A stretch of 35,170 nucleotides of DNA from an uncultured Acidimicrobiales bacterium (GTDB taxonomy: Bacteria > Actinomycetota > Acidimicrobiia > Acidimicrobiales > SZUA-35): assembly GCA_938029215.1 (NCBI GenBank), contig CALHFG010000105.1, forward strand, positions 1-35,170. The letters run 5' to 3'. How positions within the stretch are numbered: the stretch's first letter is position 1; every line of letters begins with the position of its first letter. Under the pieces are notes generated by a model. That model did not search any database. It saw only the letters and a list, made by a program, of their open reading frames with translations, and was not told the DNA's origin. The position numbers were made by a program, and so were the translations under genes. This document shows positions 24,071 to 32,714 of the stretch, in pieces.

Positions 24071-25339
24071 GTGGAGATGATGAGTGGTGACATGAACGAA
24101 GAGCTGACCCCCTCCACGCCTCCGACCGCCGAGCCTGTCACCGCTGGACCCCGCGACGCTGCCCCTACAACCCCGCCGACCGAGGGCGCAGTCGCCACGT
24201 CGGCAGCATCAGCTGGCGCAATTGTCCCTTCCGACGACGCACCGGTGCCGCCACCGCAAAATCTCGCTCGTGTTCAGCGGCGCATGATGAAGATCACCGC
24301 CGCGGTCTTGCTGGGCATGGTGATCATCGGCGTCGCCAGTGGGTTCCTGTTCAAGACCGACTACGTGGCCTTTGTTCCGGGCAGCAGCCGTGATACCGAA
24401 CCCTTCCTGGTGGTCGAAGGCATCGAAGATTTCCCCAGCGACGGTGAGCTGCACCTCACCACCGTTCGGGTTCGAGACCGGGTCTCCCTGTGGGGATACC
24501 TCTGGTATCAGGTGGATGGCGACGCCGAACTGGTGCAGCGATCACAGGTCTTTGGCGATCGCACCGCGGAGGAAAACAAAGAACTGAACCTGGAGCGCAT
24601 GGCGAGTTCTAAAGATCTGGCCACTGCGGTGGCGTTGGAACGCCTCGGTTACTCCACCATCGTGGGCGACGGCGTGTTCGTCTTGCAGACCGTGGAAGAC
24701 ACTCCGGCCGCCGAGCTTCTCGAACGAGGCGACGTGATCGTTGGGGTGGAGGGTGATCCCGTGGTCTCACCCACCCAGCTGGTTGAGGCCATCGGTGGAC
24801 GGTCACCAGGCGACTTCATCACGATCGCAGTGGAGCGTGGCGGCAATGGCGTGGTGGAAGAAATTCCCGTCACCCTGGCTGCCCGTGAAGATGACCCCGC
24901 CCGGGCGTTCCTCGGCGTGGCGAGTAGCGAACGTGTAGACCTCGACCTCGACGTTGGCTTCTCGGTAGCCCTGGGCTCGGACAATATCGGCGGTCCCTCC
25001 GCCGGACTGGCCTTCACGTTGGCCGTGTTGGACCAACTGACCGAGGGCGAACTGACCGGCGGGCAGAAGGTCGCCGTCACCGGCACCATCCAAGTTGACG
25101 GAAGCGTGGGATCGGTTGGCGGAGTCGAGCAAAAGGCTGCCGCCGTACGGGATGAAGGGGTCACAACCTTCATCGTCCCCACCGCTTTGGAAGAGCCCAC
25201 GATCCAGTTGGTCCGTGAAGCGGCTGGCCCCGATGTCACCGTGATTCCGGTAGAGGATCTGGAAGGTGCACTGGCAGCTCTTGCGTCGCTTGGTGGCGAC
25301 GTGGAAGCTCTCGACGAGTTCGCTGCAGCGGCTGGTTAA
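24071..25339 (+). CDS. Membrane-anchored PDZ and Lon-type (S16) protease, YlbL-like
   Basis: This 422-residue protein has a Pro/Thr/Ala-rich cytoplasmic N-terminus, one membrane segment (about 74-94), a domain opening with FVPGSS, a PDZ domain (about 200-285; LERGDVIVGVEGDPV) and a Lon-type protease domain (about 290-410). The Ser/Lys dyad is visible: S310 in NIGGPSAGLAF and K355 in GGVEQKAAA, 45 residues apart as expected for S16. Activity outside the membrane is therefore likely. GTG 24071, ATG 24077, 24080 and 24092 are alternative starts; the choice changes only the disordered N-terminus. Mycobacterial relatives lie beside UPF0182 and zincin-2 genes, as here. Confidence 0.92.
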   Translation: MEMMSGDMNEELTPSTPPTAEPVTAGPRDAAPTTPPTEGAVATSAASAGAIVPSDDAPVPPPQNLARVQRRMMKITAAVLLGMVIIGVASGFLFKTDYVAFVPGSSRDTEPFLVVEGIEDFPSDGELHLTTVRVRDRVSLWGYLWYQVDGDAELVQRSQVFGDRTAEENKELNLERMASSKDLATAVALERLGYSTIVGDGVFVLQTVEDTPAAELLERGDVIVGVEGDPVVSPTQLVEAIGGRSPGDFITIAVERGGNGVVEEIPVTLAAREDDPARAFLGVASSERVDLDLDVGFSVALGSDNIGGPSAGLAFTLAVLDQLTEGELTGGQKVAVTGTIQVDGSVGSVGGVEQKAAAVRDEGVTTFIVPTALEEPTIQLVREAAGPDVTVIPVEDLEGALAALASLGGDVEALDEFAAAAG

Positions 25340-25471
25340 CAGTGCCTTCAATGCGGCGTCTCGGGGCTCGGTTCCGCGCCTGCTGCTAAGAAAACGCTGA
25401 GAAGAATCGCGCTCAACAAATCATCGACCACAGACCGTGCCGTTCGGCGGCTGAGAACCGTCTGCTCCGAC

Positions 25472-25477
25472 TAGCAT
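25472..25477 (+). promoter_or_regulatory. Candidate -10 box of the DivIVA-like gene (leaderless)
   Basis: TAGCAT lies 6 nt before the ATG at 25484. The intervening CGAGGG adjoins the start codon too closely to be a Shine-Dalgarno site. Confidence 0.45.
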
Positions 25478-25483
25478 CGAGGG

Positions 25484-27940
25484 ATGGCCACGAACCGTGA
25501 CCCCCTGCTGAAACCCGAGAACATTGCGACGCACGAGTTTGCGACGTCATTCCGCGGGTATGACCCAAATGAAGTTCGCCGTTTTCTTCAACAGCTAGCC
25601 GAGGCGTCACGGGCTGACGCGTCGATTGCGAGCGAGGACCCCGAGGTCATCAACGGGCTAGTGGCCGAACGTGACGAGCTGCGCCGCAAGGTCGCCCAAC
25701 TCGAACGGGCAGCCAGCTCGGCCGAAACCGACGACGCCACCTACGTCACCAGCCTGATCACCTCGGAAACGACCGCGGTCATCGAGAACGCCCGTGCGGC
25801 CGCTACCGAAATCATGCGCAAGGCCGAGGCCGAGGCCAGCCGGCGCCGCAAGGAAGTCAAAGAACTCGAACAGCGGGTCGACGCCGAAATTCAGCAGAAG
25901 CGTCAGACCGTTGCTGAAGACACCGCCAAGGTGCGACGCGAAACCCAGTCGGAGGTCAACGCCCTTCGCAACGAGGCCGACGAAGAGACCAAGTCGCTTC
26001 GGGCCAAGGCCGACGAGTATGCCTCGACCACCCGTGCCCAGGCTCAGGAGATTCTGCGGTCCCGCACCGCCGAGGCCGAGAGCTTCTACGAGACCCGAAC
26101 CCGCAAGACCGAAGAGGCAACGGCTGCCATGCGGGCCGAGGCCGAAGAAGAAACCACCACGATGCGGCGAAACGCCGAGGACGCGGCCGCCAAGATGCGC
26201 CGTGAAGCCGAGGAAGAGACCGTTGCGCTGCGGCGTCGGACCGACGAGGAAATCAAAGCGCTTCGTGCCGCCGCCGAAGCCGACGCGGAAGACCTTCGCA
26301 CCGCAGCTCAAGCTCGGGTAGACGAGCTGAACGTCGAGGCCGACAAGATCAAAGCCGAGTCCGAAAACGCGGCCAACATCGCCCGCGCCGAGGCGTCGGC
26401 TGCTGCAGATCTTGCTACCCGCGAGGTTCGCGACGAGGCCCGAATGATGGTGGCCGAGGCTCGTGCAGTTCGAGAGAAGATCCTTACCGATCTGGTCCGT
26501 CGCCGCCGTGCCGCTCGTCAGCAGATCGATCAGGCCCGAGCCGCTCGTGACCGTTTGGTCCGCAGTCTTGAGGATCGCAAGCGTGAACTAGAAGAAGCCA
26601 CGGTCGAGCTGAACCGGGCCGTGCCCGAGGCCCGGGCCGCTATGGACCGCGTCCCTGCGCCGGTTGCCGATGACGACGCTGAAGTCGCAGCCGCATTGTT
26701 GTCGCTCGACAAGGCACGCCCCGATCGTGCCCGCAGCTTCAAGGATTTGGGCGAAACCCCGGAGACCGAAGACTACGCCCGACGTCTTGCCGGTGAAGAG
26801 CCCGTAGCCCGATACGAAGAGCCAGAACCGATGGCCGATCCCGGCCCCATCGAGGTTGCTGCCGACCCCGTCGACCACGACGATTCAGACGACGACGTGT
26901 TCGCAGCCGATGATCCCGTCGTAGATGACAACGACGTTGAGGTAGAACCCGAAGAGGTTCAAGCCGAGGTGGAGGATCAGTTGCCGCCACCTCCGCCACC
27001 GCCGACCCCGGCCGACGCCATCGAGACCGTGAGCTTTGAGGCTCCATCCGACGCCGACGCCGACGCTGACGCCGATGAAGGTGACGATGCCGACAACGAG
27101 GTCGAGAGCAACTTCCGGTCCGGTGACACCGAAGTGTTCGAGTCCGTGGTGGCCGATCCTTACCTCGACGATTCCCGTTCGGCTGAAGAAACTCTGGACG
27201 CCATCGAGGAAGATCTCGATGTTGAAGAGCTTGCCGATCCCGTCGACGCTCGGAGCAGCCTGTTCGATACCGCCATCGGCAACATCGACGATGGCCCCGA
27301 CGTCAGCCGGTCAGCCGGCTTGTTCGGGTTGGGTTCCAGTGCGGCTGCTGCACCGGCCGCTGCGGCCGCAGGTGCAGCCGGGTCACTGTTTGGTCGAGGC
27401 ACTCGGGCATCCGAGGAGGTCGACAGCGATGCCGACGACGATTCGAATAGTGCGGATGCCTCGCGCTATGAAACCGAACGCACCGAGGCGCTGGATCGCA
27501 TCGCCCCGGACCTCAAGCGGCAGCTGAAGCGGGCCTTGGCCGACGACCAAAGCGACCTGCTCGACGCGGTGCGCAGAGCGGGTAAGGACGCATCGGTAAA
27601 CGATCTACCTGCCCAGGAACGCCAGGTGGCCCGGTTCGCCGATGCCCTCGAGTCATCGCTCCGAGCCAGTGCCAACGCAGGAGCATCTGCAGCGGGAGGC
27701 CGTATCTGGCCCGGGCTGGTAGATGGCTTGGTGGCTGAGAGCGCCCAGACTCTGGTGGAAGATGTTCGGACAGTCGTGGTGAGTTCTGTCAGCGCTCACG
27801 GAGGCGAAGATGCCTCGCTCGAGGCGATCCGTGGTCACTACCGTGACGTACGCACGAATCGTCTGAAGCGGCTGGTCGAAAAGGCATTGGCCGAGGCGTT
27901 TGATCTTGGTGTCGCCAACGGGGGCGACGCGGGCGACTAG
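25484..27940 (+). CDS. Large DivIVA-domain coiled-coil protein with hendecad repeats (polar scaffold candidate)
   Basis: This 818-residue protein begins with a DivIVA-type domain (residues about 12-48; FATSFRGYDPNEVRRFLQQL), the part that binds curved membrane in Wag31/DivIVA. From about residue 111 to 330 there are some twenty consecutive 11-residue units, for example EEETTTMRRNA, EDAAAKMRREA, EEETVALRRRT, DEEIKALRAAA: a hendecad coiled coil. A further coiled coil runs to about 395. An acidic, proline-containing region (about 400-610) and an Ala-rich linker with LFGLG and LFGR follow. A helical C-terminal domain (about 660-818) is not recognised. Streptomyces Scy and FilP are long coiled-coil polar proteins of comparable design, so a role in polar growth or division is inferred. 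Confidence 0.85.
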   Translation: MATNRDPLLKPENIATHEFATSFRGYDPNEVRRFLQQLAEASRADASIASEDPEVINGLVAERDELRRKVAQLERAASSAETDDATYVTSLITSETTAVIENARAAATEIMRKAEAEASRRRKEVKELEQRVDAEIQQKRQTVAEDTAKVRRETQSEVNALRNEADEETKSLRAKADEYASTTRAQAQEILRSRTAEAESFYETRTRKTEEATAAMRAEAEEETTTMRRNAEDAAAKMRREAEEETVALRRRTDEEIKALRAAAEADAEDLRTAAQARVDELNVEADKIKAESENAANIARAEASAAADLATREVRDEARMMVAEARAVREKILTDLVRRRRAARQQIDQARAARDRLVRSLEDRKRELEEATVELNRAVPEARAAMDRVPAPVADDDAEVAAALLSLDKARPDRARSFKDLGETPETEDYARRLAGEEPVARYEEPEPMADPGPIEVAADPVDHDDSDDDVFAADDPVVDDNDVEVEPEEVQAEVEDQLPPPPPPPTPADAIETVSFEAPSDADADADADEGDDADNEVESNFRSGDTEVFESVVADPYLDDSRSAEETLDAIEEDLDVEELADPVDARSSLFDTAIGNIDDGPDVSRSAGLFGLGSSAAAAPAAAAAGAAGSLFGRGTRASEEVDSDADDDSNSADASRYETERTEALDRIAPDLKRQLKRALADDQSDLLDAVRRAGKDASVNDLPAQERQVARFADALESSLRASANAGASAAGGRIWPGLVDGLVAESAQTLVEDVRTVVVSSVSAHGGEDASLEAIRGHYRDVRTNRLKRLVEKALAEAFDLGVANGGDAGD
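25814..26473 (+). repeat. 33-bp-period coding repeat (hendecad protein repeat)
   Basis: About twenty successive 33-bp units encode 11-residue repeats without any break in register. Conservation is at the protein level (acidic positions 1-3, Leu/Met-Arg at 7-8, Ala/Thr at 11) and only moderate at the DNA level, so this is an old protein repeat, not a recent tandem duplication. Confidence 0.8.
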
Positions 27941-27994
27941 GTAGAACTCCGTGTTCTTCCCACCCCCGACTCCCTAACCATCCCTTCTTTCCCC

Positions 27995-28000
27995 TACGGT
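27995..28000 (+). promoter_or_regulatory. Candidate -10 box of the UPF0182 gene
   Basis: TACGGT lies 9 nt before the ATG at 28010; no Shine-Dalgarno sequence is visible. Confidence 0.35.
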
Positions 28001-28009
28001 TCTAGCCCA

Positions 28010-30877
28010 ATGGCAACATCATCCCCCAGCCCCGTGACCCGACGCCGACTTCCGCTCGTCGTCGCTGGCGGCGTGCTTCTCTTTATCGCCCTCACCGCCA
28101 GTGGGGTAGCACGGCTCTTCACTGACTACCTCTTTTTCGACAAGCTCGGGTTCGCGTCGTCGTGGAGCAAGATCCTGTTCACCCAGATCATGTTGGCCGT
28201 CATCTTCACGGTGGCGTTCTTTGCCATCTTGTTCGGCAACCTCACCTTGGCCGATCGCTTGAAGCCTGCGGTTCGGCCGCCATCGCCCGAAGAGGATCTG
28301 ATCGAGCGATATCACCAGCTTGTCGGCCGGCACGGCACGAGGGTGCGGTTCCTGGTTTCGGCGTTCCTGGCGTTGATGTTCGGCCTTCAGGTCTCCCAAG
28401 AGTGGGAACGCTGGTTGATGTTCTTCAACAGCAGAGACTTTGGTCGTACCGATCCCTTGCATGGCCGTGATGCCTCGTTCTACGTGTTCGAGCTGCCGTT
28501 CCTCACCTTCTTGGTCGACTGGTTCTCCTTCGCCGTAGTGTTCAGCATCTTCGCCGCGGCCCTCGCCCACTACCTCAACGGCGGCATTCGGGCGGTCGCG
28601 GTTTCGCGGATCAGCGATGGGGTGAAGCGCCACCTGTCGATCCTGTTGGCGATCCTTGGCGTGCTGCGGGCCGTCAGCTACTACTTCGATCGCTTCGAGC
28701 TGGTCAATAGCCGACGTGGTCTTTTTGATGGCGCACTGGCTACTGACGTCGAGGTGCAACTTCCTGCCCTCAACCTGCTGGTCCTGGTGTCGCTGCTGGC
28801 GGCTGCGTTGTTTATCTACAACCTGCGCCGCAAAGGCTGGGGGCTCCCGCTGGTGGCCCTGGGTATGTGGGCGGTAAGCCATATCGTGGTCGGCGGCATC
28901 TTCCCGAGCCTCTTCCAACGCTTTGCGGTTGAACCCAACGAGTCCACCCGAGAAGCCCAGTACATCGACGACAACATCAGCGAGACCCGGTTTGCGTACG
29001 GCCTCGAGTCCATTCCAGCCCAGTCGCAAACGTTCAACTTCACCGAAGGCATTTCGGTCGCCGAAGCAGAGGCCAATCAAGACATCTTCGACGACGTGAT
29101 CGTTGTCGACCCGTTCCTGGCCGAAGACTCGTTCGAAAAAGACCAGGGTGAACGGCGCGAGTATGAGTTCGGCGATATCGACATCGACCGCTACCGGGTA
29201 GGAGATTCCACCGAGCCCGTAGCGATCAGCGTTCGGGAACTCAACATCGCAAACGCTGAGGATGGCTGGGAAAACCAGCACCTGGTGTTCACCCACGGCT
29301 ATGGCGTTGCGGTAGCACCGGCCAACGTGATCGGTTCTGGTGGAACCCCCAACTATCTGGTGTCGGGCATCCGGTCGTCTCTGCAGATCGACGAAGATCT
29401 CGACGTCGACCTCAGCCAGCCTCGAATCTACTTCGGTGAAGGTTTCGACGGGTACGCCATCGTGGGCGCCAATGGTCGTGACGAACGCGACGTCGTGGCT
29501 AATGCCACCGCCGATGGGTCAGACTTCCGCTACGACGGAGCTGGCGGCGTCGGCGTCGATTCGTTCCTTCGGCAGGTGGCGTTCTCGCTCCGTTTCCAAA
29601 GCATCAACCCGCTCATTTCGCCGTTTGTCAGCAGCGACAGTGAAGTGATGTACAACCGTGACGTTGTGGACCGGGTCAAGCTGGCAGCCCCGTTCCTGAA
29701 GATCGATAACGATCCGTACCCGATCATCGCCGACGGCCGGGTGAAGTACGTGATCGATGGCTACACCACTACCAACCAGTTCCCCTACAGCCAGAGCTAC
29801 ACCCGCCGGGCCAGCGGCCCCACCGGCCTCAGCGGTGGGTTCAACTACGTACGCAACAGCGTCAAAGCGGTTGTCGATGCCTATGACGGCGATGTCACCT
29901 TCTACATCATCGATCCGACCGACCCCATCATCCAGGCATGGTCGGCTGCCTTCCCCGACCTGTTCAGCACCGAAGACGCTCCGCTGGCACTGCAGGGCAA
30001 CTTCCGCTACCCGCAAGACATCTTCAAGGTGCAAACCGACATGTGGGGCGCCTATCAGGTAGCCGAACCGGTTCGATTCCTGGAAGGAAGCCTCAGCTGG
30101 ACCATCGCCACCGAGGCTGCCCAGGACGGTGGCGATCAAGGAAACGCAGTTGCGGCCGCAGCCGCAGCCCCGATGGACCCGCAGTACGTCAACACCCGCC
30201 TGCCGGGCAACACCGAAAGCGAGTTCGTGCTTCAACGGGCCTTCGTGCCCAGCGGTACGGGCGATGCAGTGCAGAGTGATCGGCCCGAACTCACCGCGAT
30301 CCTGGTGGCACGGTCGGACCCGGAGAACTATGGACAGTTGCTCGAGTATCGACTGCCGCCGGGCCAGGTGAACGCGCCCGACCTTGTAGACAGCGATATT
30401 CGCCGGGAAAGTGAGATCTCTAGCTTCATCACGTTGCGAGGCCAAGCCGGTTCCCGCGTGCTGTTCGGCGACATGATCATGGTGCTGGTAGAAGACACGC
30501 TGGTCTATGTGCGACCCCTGTATGTGAAGGCCCAGGGTCAGCAGGCGGTACCTCAGCTCAGCCAAATCATCGCGGTGAACGGTGACAGAATCGCCATGGA
30601 GTCCACGGTCGATGAAGCAATCCGAGCGGTTACCACCGACGGCGACACTGTGACCGAAACACCGCCCGTGACGCCGACCCCGGACACCGACCCGGTACCG
30701 CCAGGCATTCTGGAAGATCTCAGCGTTACCGATTTGGTAGAGCTTGCTCGGGAGTCCTTGGACGCTGCCCAGATCGCCGAGGCCAACGGCGACATCGAGG
30801 AGGCCAGCCGTCTTCGGGAACAGGCCGACGACGCGCTGCGCCGAGTGACTCTGCTACTCACTGGCCGCACGGCCTAA
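28010..30877 (+). CDS. UPF0182 family integral membrane protein
   Basis: This 955-residue protein is a full-length UPF0182 member. About seven membrane segments occupy residues 15-310, including the typical [12 protein letters not shown] and [13 protein letters not shown] segments. A large extracytoplasmic domain with many aromatic and Asp-rich family blocks follows ([66 protein letters not shown]). The C-terminus has a Pro/Thr linker and a charged helix (about 905-950). The biochemical role of the family is not known; actinobacterial members sit near YlbL-like and zincin-2 genes. It starts 69 bp after the DivIVA-like gene, and msrA follows after 38 bp. Confidence 0.93.
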   Translation: MATSSPSPVTRRRLPLVVAGGVLLFIALTASGVARLFTDYLFFDKLGFASSWSKILFTQIMLAVIFTVAFFAILFGNLTLADRLKPAVRPPSPEEDLIERYHQLVGRHGTRVRFLVSAFLALMFGLQVSQEWERWLMFFNSRDFGRTDPLHGRDASFYVFELPFLTFLVDWFSFAVVFSIFAAALAHYLNGGIRAVAVSRISDGVKRHLSILLAILGVLRAVSYYFDRFELVNSRRGLFDGALATDVEVQLPALNLLVLVSLLAAALFIYNLRRKGWGLPLVALGMWAVSHIVVGGIFPSLFQRFAVEPNESTREAQYIDDNISETRFAYGLESIPAQSQTFNFTEGISVAEAEANQDIFDDVIVVDPFLAEDSFEKDQGERREYEFGDIDIDRYRVGDSTEPVAISVRELNIANAEDGWENQHLVFTHGYGVAVAPANVIGSGGTPNYLVSGIRSSLQIDEDLDVDLSQPRIYFGEGFDGYAIVGANGRDERDVVANATADGSDFRYDGAGGVGVDSFLRQVAFSLRFQSINPLISPFVSSDSEVMYNRDVVDRVKLAAPFLKIDNDPYPIIADGRVKYVIDGYTTTNQFPYSQSYTRRASGPTGLSGGFNYVRNSVKAVVDAYDGDVTFYIIDPTDPIIQAWSAAFPDLFSTEDAPLALQGNFRYPQDIFKVQTDMWGAYQVAEPVRFLEGSLSWTIATEAAQDGGDQGNAVAAAAAAPMDPQYVNTRLPGNTESEFVLQRAFVPSGTGDAVQSDRPELTAILVARSDPENYGQLLEYRLPPGQVNAPDLVDSDIRRESEISSFITLRGQAGSRVLFGDMIMVLVEDTLVYVRPLYVKAQGQQAVPQLSQIIAVNGDRIAMESTVDEAIRAVTTDGDTVTETPPVTPTPDTDPVPPGILEDLSVTDLVELARESLDAAQIAEANGDIEEASRLREQADDALRRVTLLLTGRTA

Positions 30878-30894
30878 ATGGGAACAACTGCGGC

Positions 30895-30912
30895 CTCTAC
30901 TACGTTGTAGAG
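30895..30912 (+). promoter_or_regulatory. Operator-like inverted repeat over the msrA -10 box
   Basis: CTCTAC (30895-30900) and GTAGAG (30907-30912) are perfect inverted repeats flanking TACGTT (30901-30906), the candidate -10 box 9 nt before the msrA ATG. A repressor bound here would block the promoter. Confidence 0.45.
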
Positions 30913-30915
30913 ACC

Positions 30916-31560
30916 ATGTTCTTTCGAAAAGCCCCCACCGATCTCGTTGTGCCCTCCGCCGCTGAGGCAATGCCGGGCCGCGACACACCCCTGGCAGTTC
31001 CCGAGACCCATTATGTGAACGGCAACCCGATGCAGGGCCCCTGGCCCGAGGGGATGGACACCCTCATTGTTGGCATGGGCTGTTTCTGGGGAGCCGAACG
31101 TTTCTTCTGGCAGACCGAGGGTGTGTACTCCACCTCGGTTGGTTATGCGGGCGGCTCAACGCCAAACCCCACCTATCAAGAAACGTGTACGGGTAAGACC
31201 GGTCATACCGAGGCTGTCATGGTGGTGTTTGATCCCACGGTGGTGCAACTGGAGACCTTGTTCAAGATCTTCTGGGAAAACCATGACCCGACGACCCCGA
31301 ACCAGCAGGGGAACGACGTTGGTACGCAGTACCGGTCTGCGATCTATGCCAACTCAGCCGAGCAGCTTGCGGCGGCTCAGGAAAGCGCTGCCGCCTATCA
31401 GCGGTCGCTTACCGACGCCGGTTTCGGTGAGATCAGCACCGAAATTGCGATGGCGGGGGAGTACTACTACGCCGAGGAGTACCACCAGCAATACCTCGCA
31501 AAGAACCCGGGCGGCTACTGCAACCATGGGTTCTGCCAGGTTGGCTACGCCAACGCCTAG
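30916..31560 (+). CDS. msrA: Peptide methionine-S-sulfoxide reductase MsrA
   Basis: MsrA reduces methionine S-sulfoxide in proteins and free methionine, repairing oxidative damage. The 214-residue protein has the catalytic motif [13 protein letters not shown] with C56, the segments [15 protein letters not shown] and [13 protein letters not shown], and two C-terminal cysteines (C202 and C207 in GYCNHGFC) suited to recycling by thioredoxin. An N-terminal extension of about 45 residues precedes the core, as in longer MsrA forms. No signal peptide is visible, so it should be cytoplasmic. The promoter overlaps an inverted repeat, suggesting dedicated regulation. Confidence 0.96.
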   Translation: MFFRKAPTDLVVPSAAEAMPGRDTPLAVPETHYVNGNPMQGPWPEGMDTLIVGMGCFWGAERFFWQTEGVYSTSVGYAGGSTPNPTYQETCTGKTGHTEAVMVVFDPTVVQLETLFKIFWENHDPTTPNQQGNDVGTQYRSAIYANSAEQLAAAQESAAAYQRSLTDAGFGEISTEIAMAGEYYYAEEYHQQYLAKNPGGYCNHGFCQVGYANA

Positions 31561-31571
31561 CTGGGGCGCTT

Positions 31572-31853
31572 TCAGCGAAGGTCGATGACCTGATTGATCA
31601 TCGAGTCGATACTTGCAGCGACTTCGCTGCTTTCTTCGACCGCATTGGCCTGTTCGACCTCACGCACGGCTTGACCGAAGTCGATACGACGACGTCCGGA
31701 CAGTTCGGCGACCACAATCTGGCTTTGAATCCGTTCGGAGAGTTCGATGTTGAACGCTCCGCCCCGAACTGCAAGGTCTGCAGCGAAGATTCCGGCGGCC
31801 CGAAGCGGAATGGTGGGAAGAATTGGTTGCTTGGTTTCAAGAAGTTGCATCAC
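31572..31853 (-). CDS. Small hypothetical protein (93 aa)
   Basis: No family is recognised. The protein is soluble-looking and mostly helical, with AGIFAADLAVRGGAFNIELS in the middle and an acidic C-terminal helix (VEQANAVEESSEVAASIDSM). The start is placed at GTG 31853, because TAACGT lies 7 nt before it on the minus strand; an ATG is the very next codon. It converges with msrA, 11 bp from its stop. Confidence 0.6.
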   Translation of the reverse strand: MMQLLETKQPILPTIPLRAAGIFAADLAVRGGAFNIELSERIQSQIVVAELSGRRRIDFGQAVREVEQANAVEESSEVAASIDSMINQVIDLR

Positions 31854-31860
31854 ACAACTG

Positions 31861-31866
31861 ACGTTA
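31861..31866 (-). promoter_or_regulatory. Candidate -10 box of the 93-aa protein gene (leaderless)
   Basis: TAACGT on the minus strand lies 7 nt before the GTG at 31853. Confidence 0.4.
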
Positions 31867-31944
31867 TGCGAGGGAACAAGCTGTGCTTAATAGGGCGCAG
31901 GCACCCGGGTACGGGGCAAATTCGCCCTTTCTCTCCAGCGATGG

Positions 31945-32280
31945 TCAGGCCGAGACGAGGCTGAGGTGCCGGCCGGGTTCGACGTTCTCGCTGGCGGTGT
32001 GATGATCCAAATTCTGCGCCGAGGGATGCACTGCGGGGGCGACCGGGCACTGATGAATCGAGGTGATGTCGGCGGTGCGGAAGCTGGCTACCCGTTCGCT
32101 CCACACGTCGATCGTGGGGCTGGATGACTGCGTGCGGAAGAATGTGGTGAGCGGACCCTCGGGCTGGTAGGTGTCGGCGTCGGTAACGTCGATTGTGCGC
32201 CCGGAGGCCAGGGTGATTTGGAAGAAGGTTGGTGGTGCTTGGTCACGGAGATCGATGGCGGGGACATAGGTGAAGGTCAT
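31945..32280 (-). CDS. Small hypothetical protein (111 aa)
   Basis: No family is recognised. The first 65 residues look like a beta-rich domain (FFQITLASGRTIDVTDADTY); the C-terminal third is His/Pro/Ser-rich and may be disordered. The ATG at 32280 is preferred over a start 17 codons upstream, because the extension is unlike a folded sequence. No Shine-Dalgarno sequence is visible. It is divergent from the 76-aa protein gene across a 152-bp region with two inverted repeats. Confidence 0.5.
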   Translation of the reverse strand: MTFTYVPAIDLRDQAPPTFFQITLASGRTIDVTDADTYQPEGPLTTFFRTQSSSPTIDVWSERVASFRTADITSIHQCPVAPAVHPSAQNLDHHTASENVEPGRHLSLVSA

Positions 32281-32351
32281 GTATTTAGCATGCCGAGGGG
32301 GTGTGACAGGGTTCCGAACGCCTGTTCCCACCTGGGCTTGCGCAGATCGGT

Positions 32352-32394
32352 TCGGGTAGTTAACCCGATCCCAAAAGTGGCCGATAGTGCTATC
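32352..32394. promoter_or_regulatory. Two inverted repeats in a divergent intergenic region
   Basis: TCGGGT/ACCCGA at 32352-32367 and GATAG-TG-CTATC at 32383-32394 are perfect short palindromes 15 bp apart, between genes starting at 32280 (minus) and 32433 (plus). They could be operators; no regulator gene is adjacent. Confidence 0.35.
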
Positions 32395-32432
32395 AGTGCA
32401 TCGAACATTGATGCCGAGATTGAGAGGTACCT

Positions 32433-32663
32433 GTGCATCGACGGATAATCAAGACGGCCAAGGTCCGTATCGTCGACGCCCACGTCGGCGACATTGTGAA
32501 CCGGAACCCGGACGCCGAAAAGGGCTGGTTCCAGGTTGCAGACATCAACACCCTGTTCAACGGGGATCTCCAGTTGGCCGACGAAACGACCTACATCACC
32601 ATCACCGGTGGCGACAACGATCTGATCGGCGTGCAGTTCGCACAGCTCATCGAAGTGCCCTAA
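32433..32663 (+). CDS. Small hypothetical protein (76 aa)
   Basis: This short soluble protein has a basic N-terminus and a beta-rich body (VRIVDAHVGDIVNRN, ETTYITITGGDNDLIGVQF). GAGAGG lies 5 nt before the GTG start. It reads like a complete small domain, but no family is recognised. The following membrane-protein gene lies 51 bp downstream and may be co-transcribed across a small hairpin. Confidence 0.6.
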   Translation: MHRRIIKTAKVRIVDAHVGDIVNRNPDAEKGWFQVADINTLFNGDLQLADETTYITITGGDNDLIGVQFAQLIEVP

Positions 32664-32673
32664 GTCGCTGATA

Positions 32674-32693
32674 GGCGGCTAAAGCTCGCCGCC
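32674..32693 (+). terminator. Short hairpin between the 76-aa gene and the membrane-protein gene
   Basis: GGCGGC (32674-32679) and GCCGCC (32688-32693) form a 6-bp GC stem with an 8-nt loop, 10 bp after the stop codon. No T-run follows; a weak attenuator at most. Confidence 0.3.
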
Positions 32694-32714
32694 GGAAAAG
32701 TCGAAGCAAGTTCG

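Noticed and set aside
25814..26473. 33-bp periodicity considered as a DNA minisatellite
   Set aside because: The units differ strongly in DNA sequence while the protein pattern is kept, so selection acts on the coiled coil.
28019..29296. Long open frame of 425 codons on the minus strand
   Set aside because: It is antisense to UPF0182; high GC keeps that frame open, and the translation has no protein-like pattern. Similar shadows at 341-1231, 9403-10278 and 29519-30565 were left out for the same reason.
31892..31928. AGGGCG/CGCCCT inverted repeat followed by TTTCTC
   Set aside because: The stem is only 6 bp with a 25-nt loop, too weak to call a terminator.
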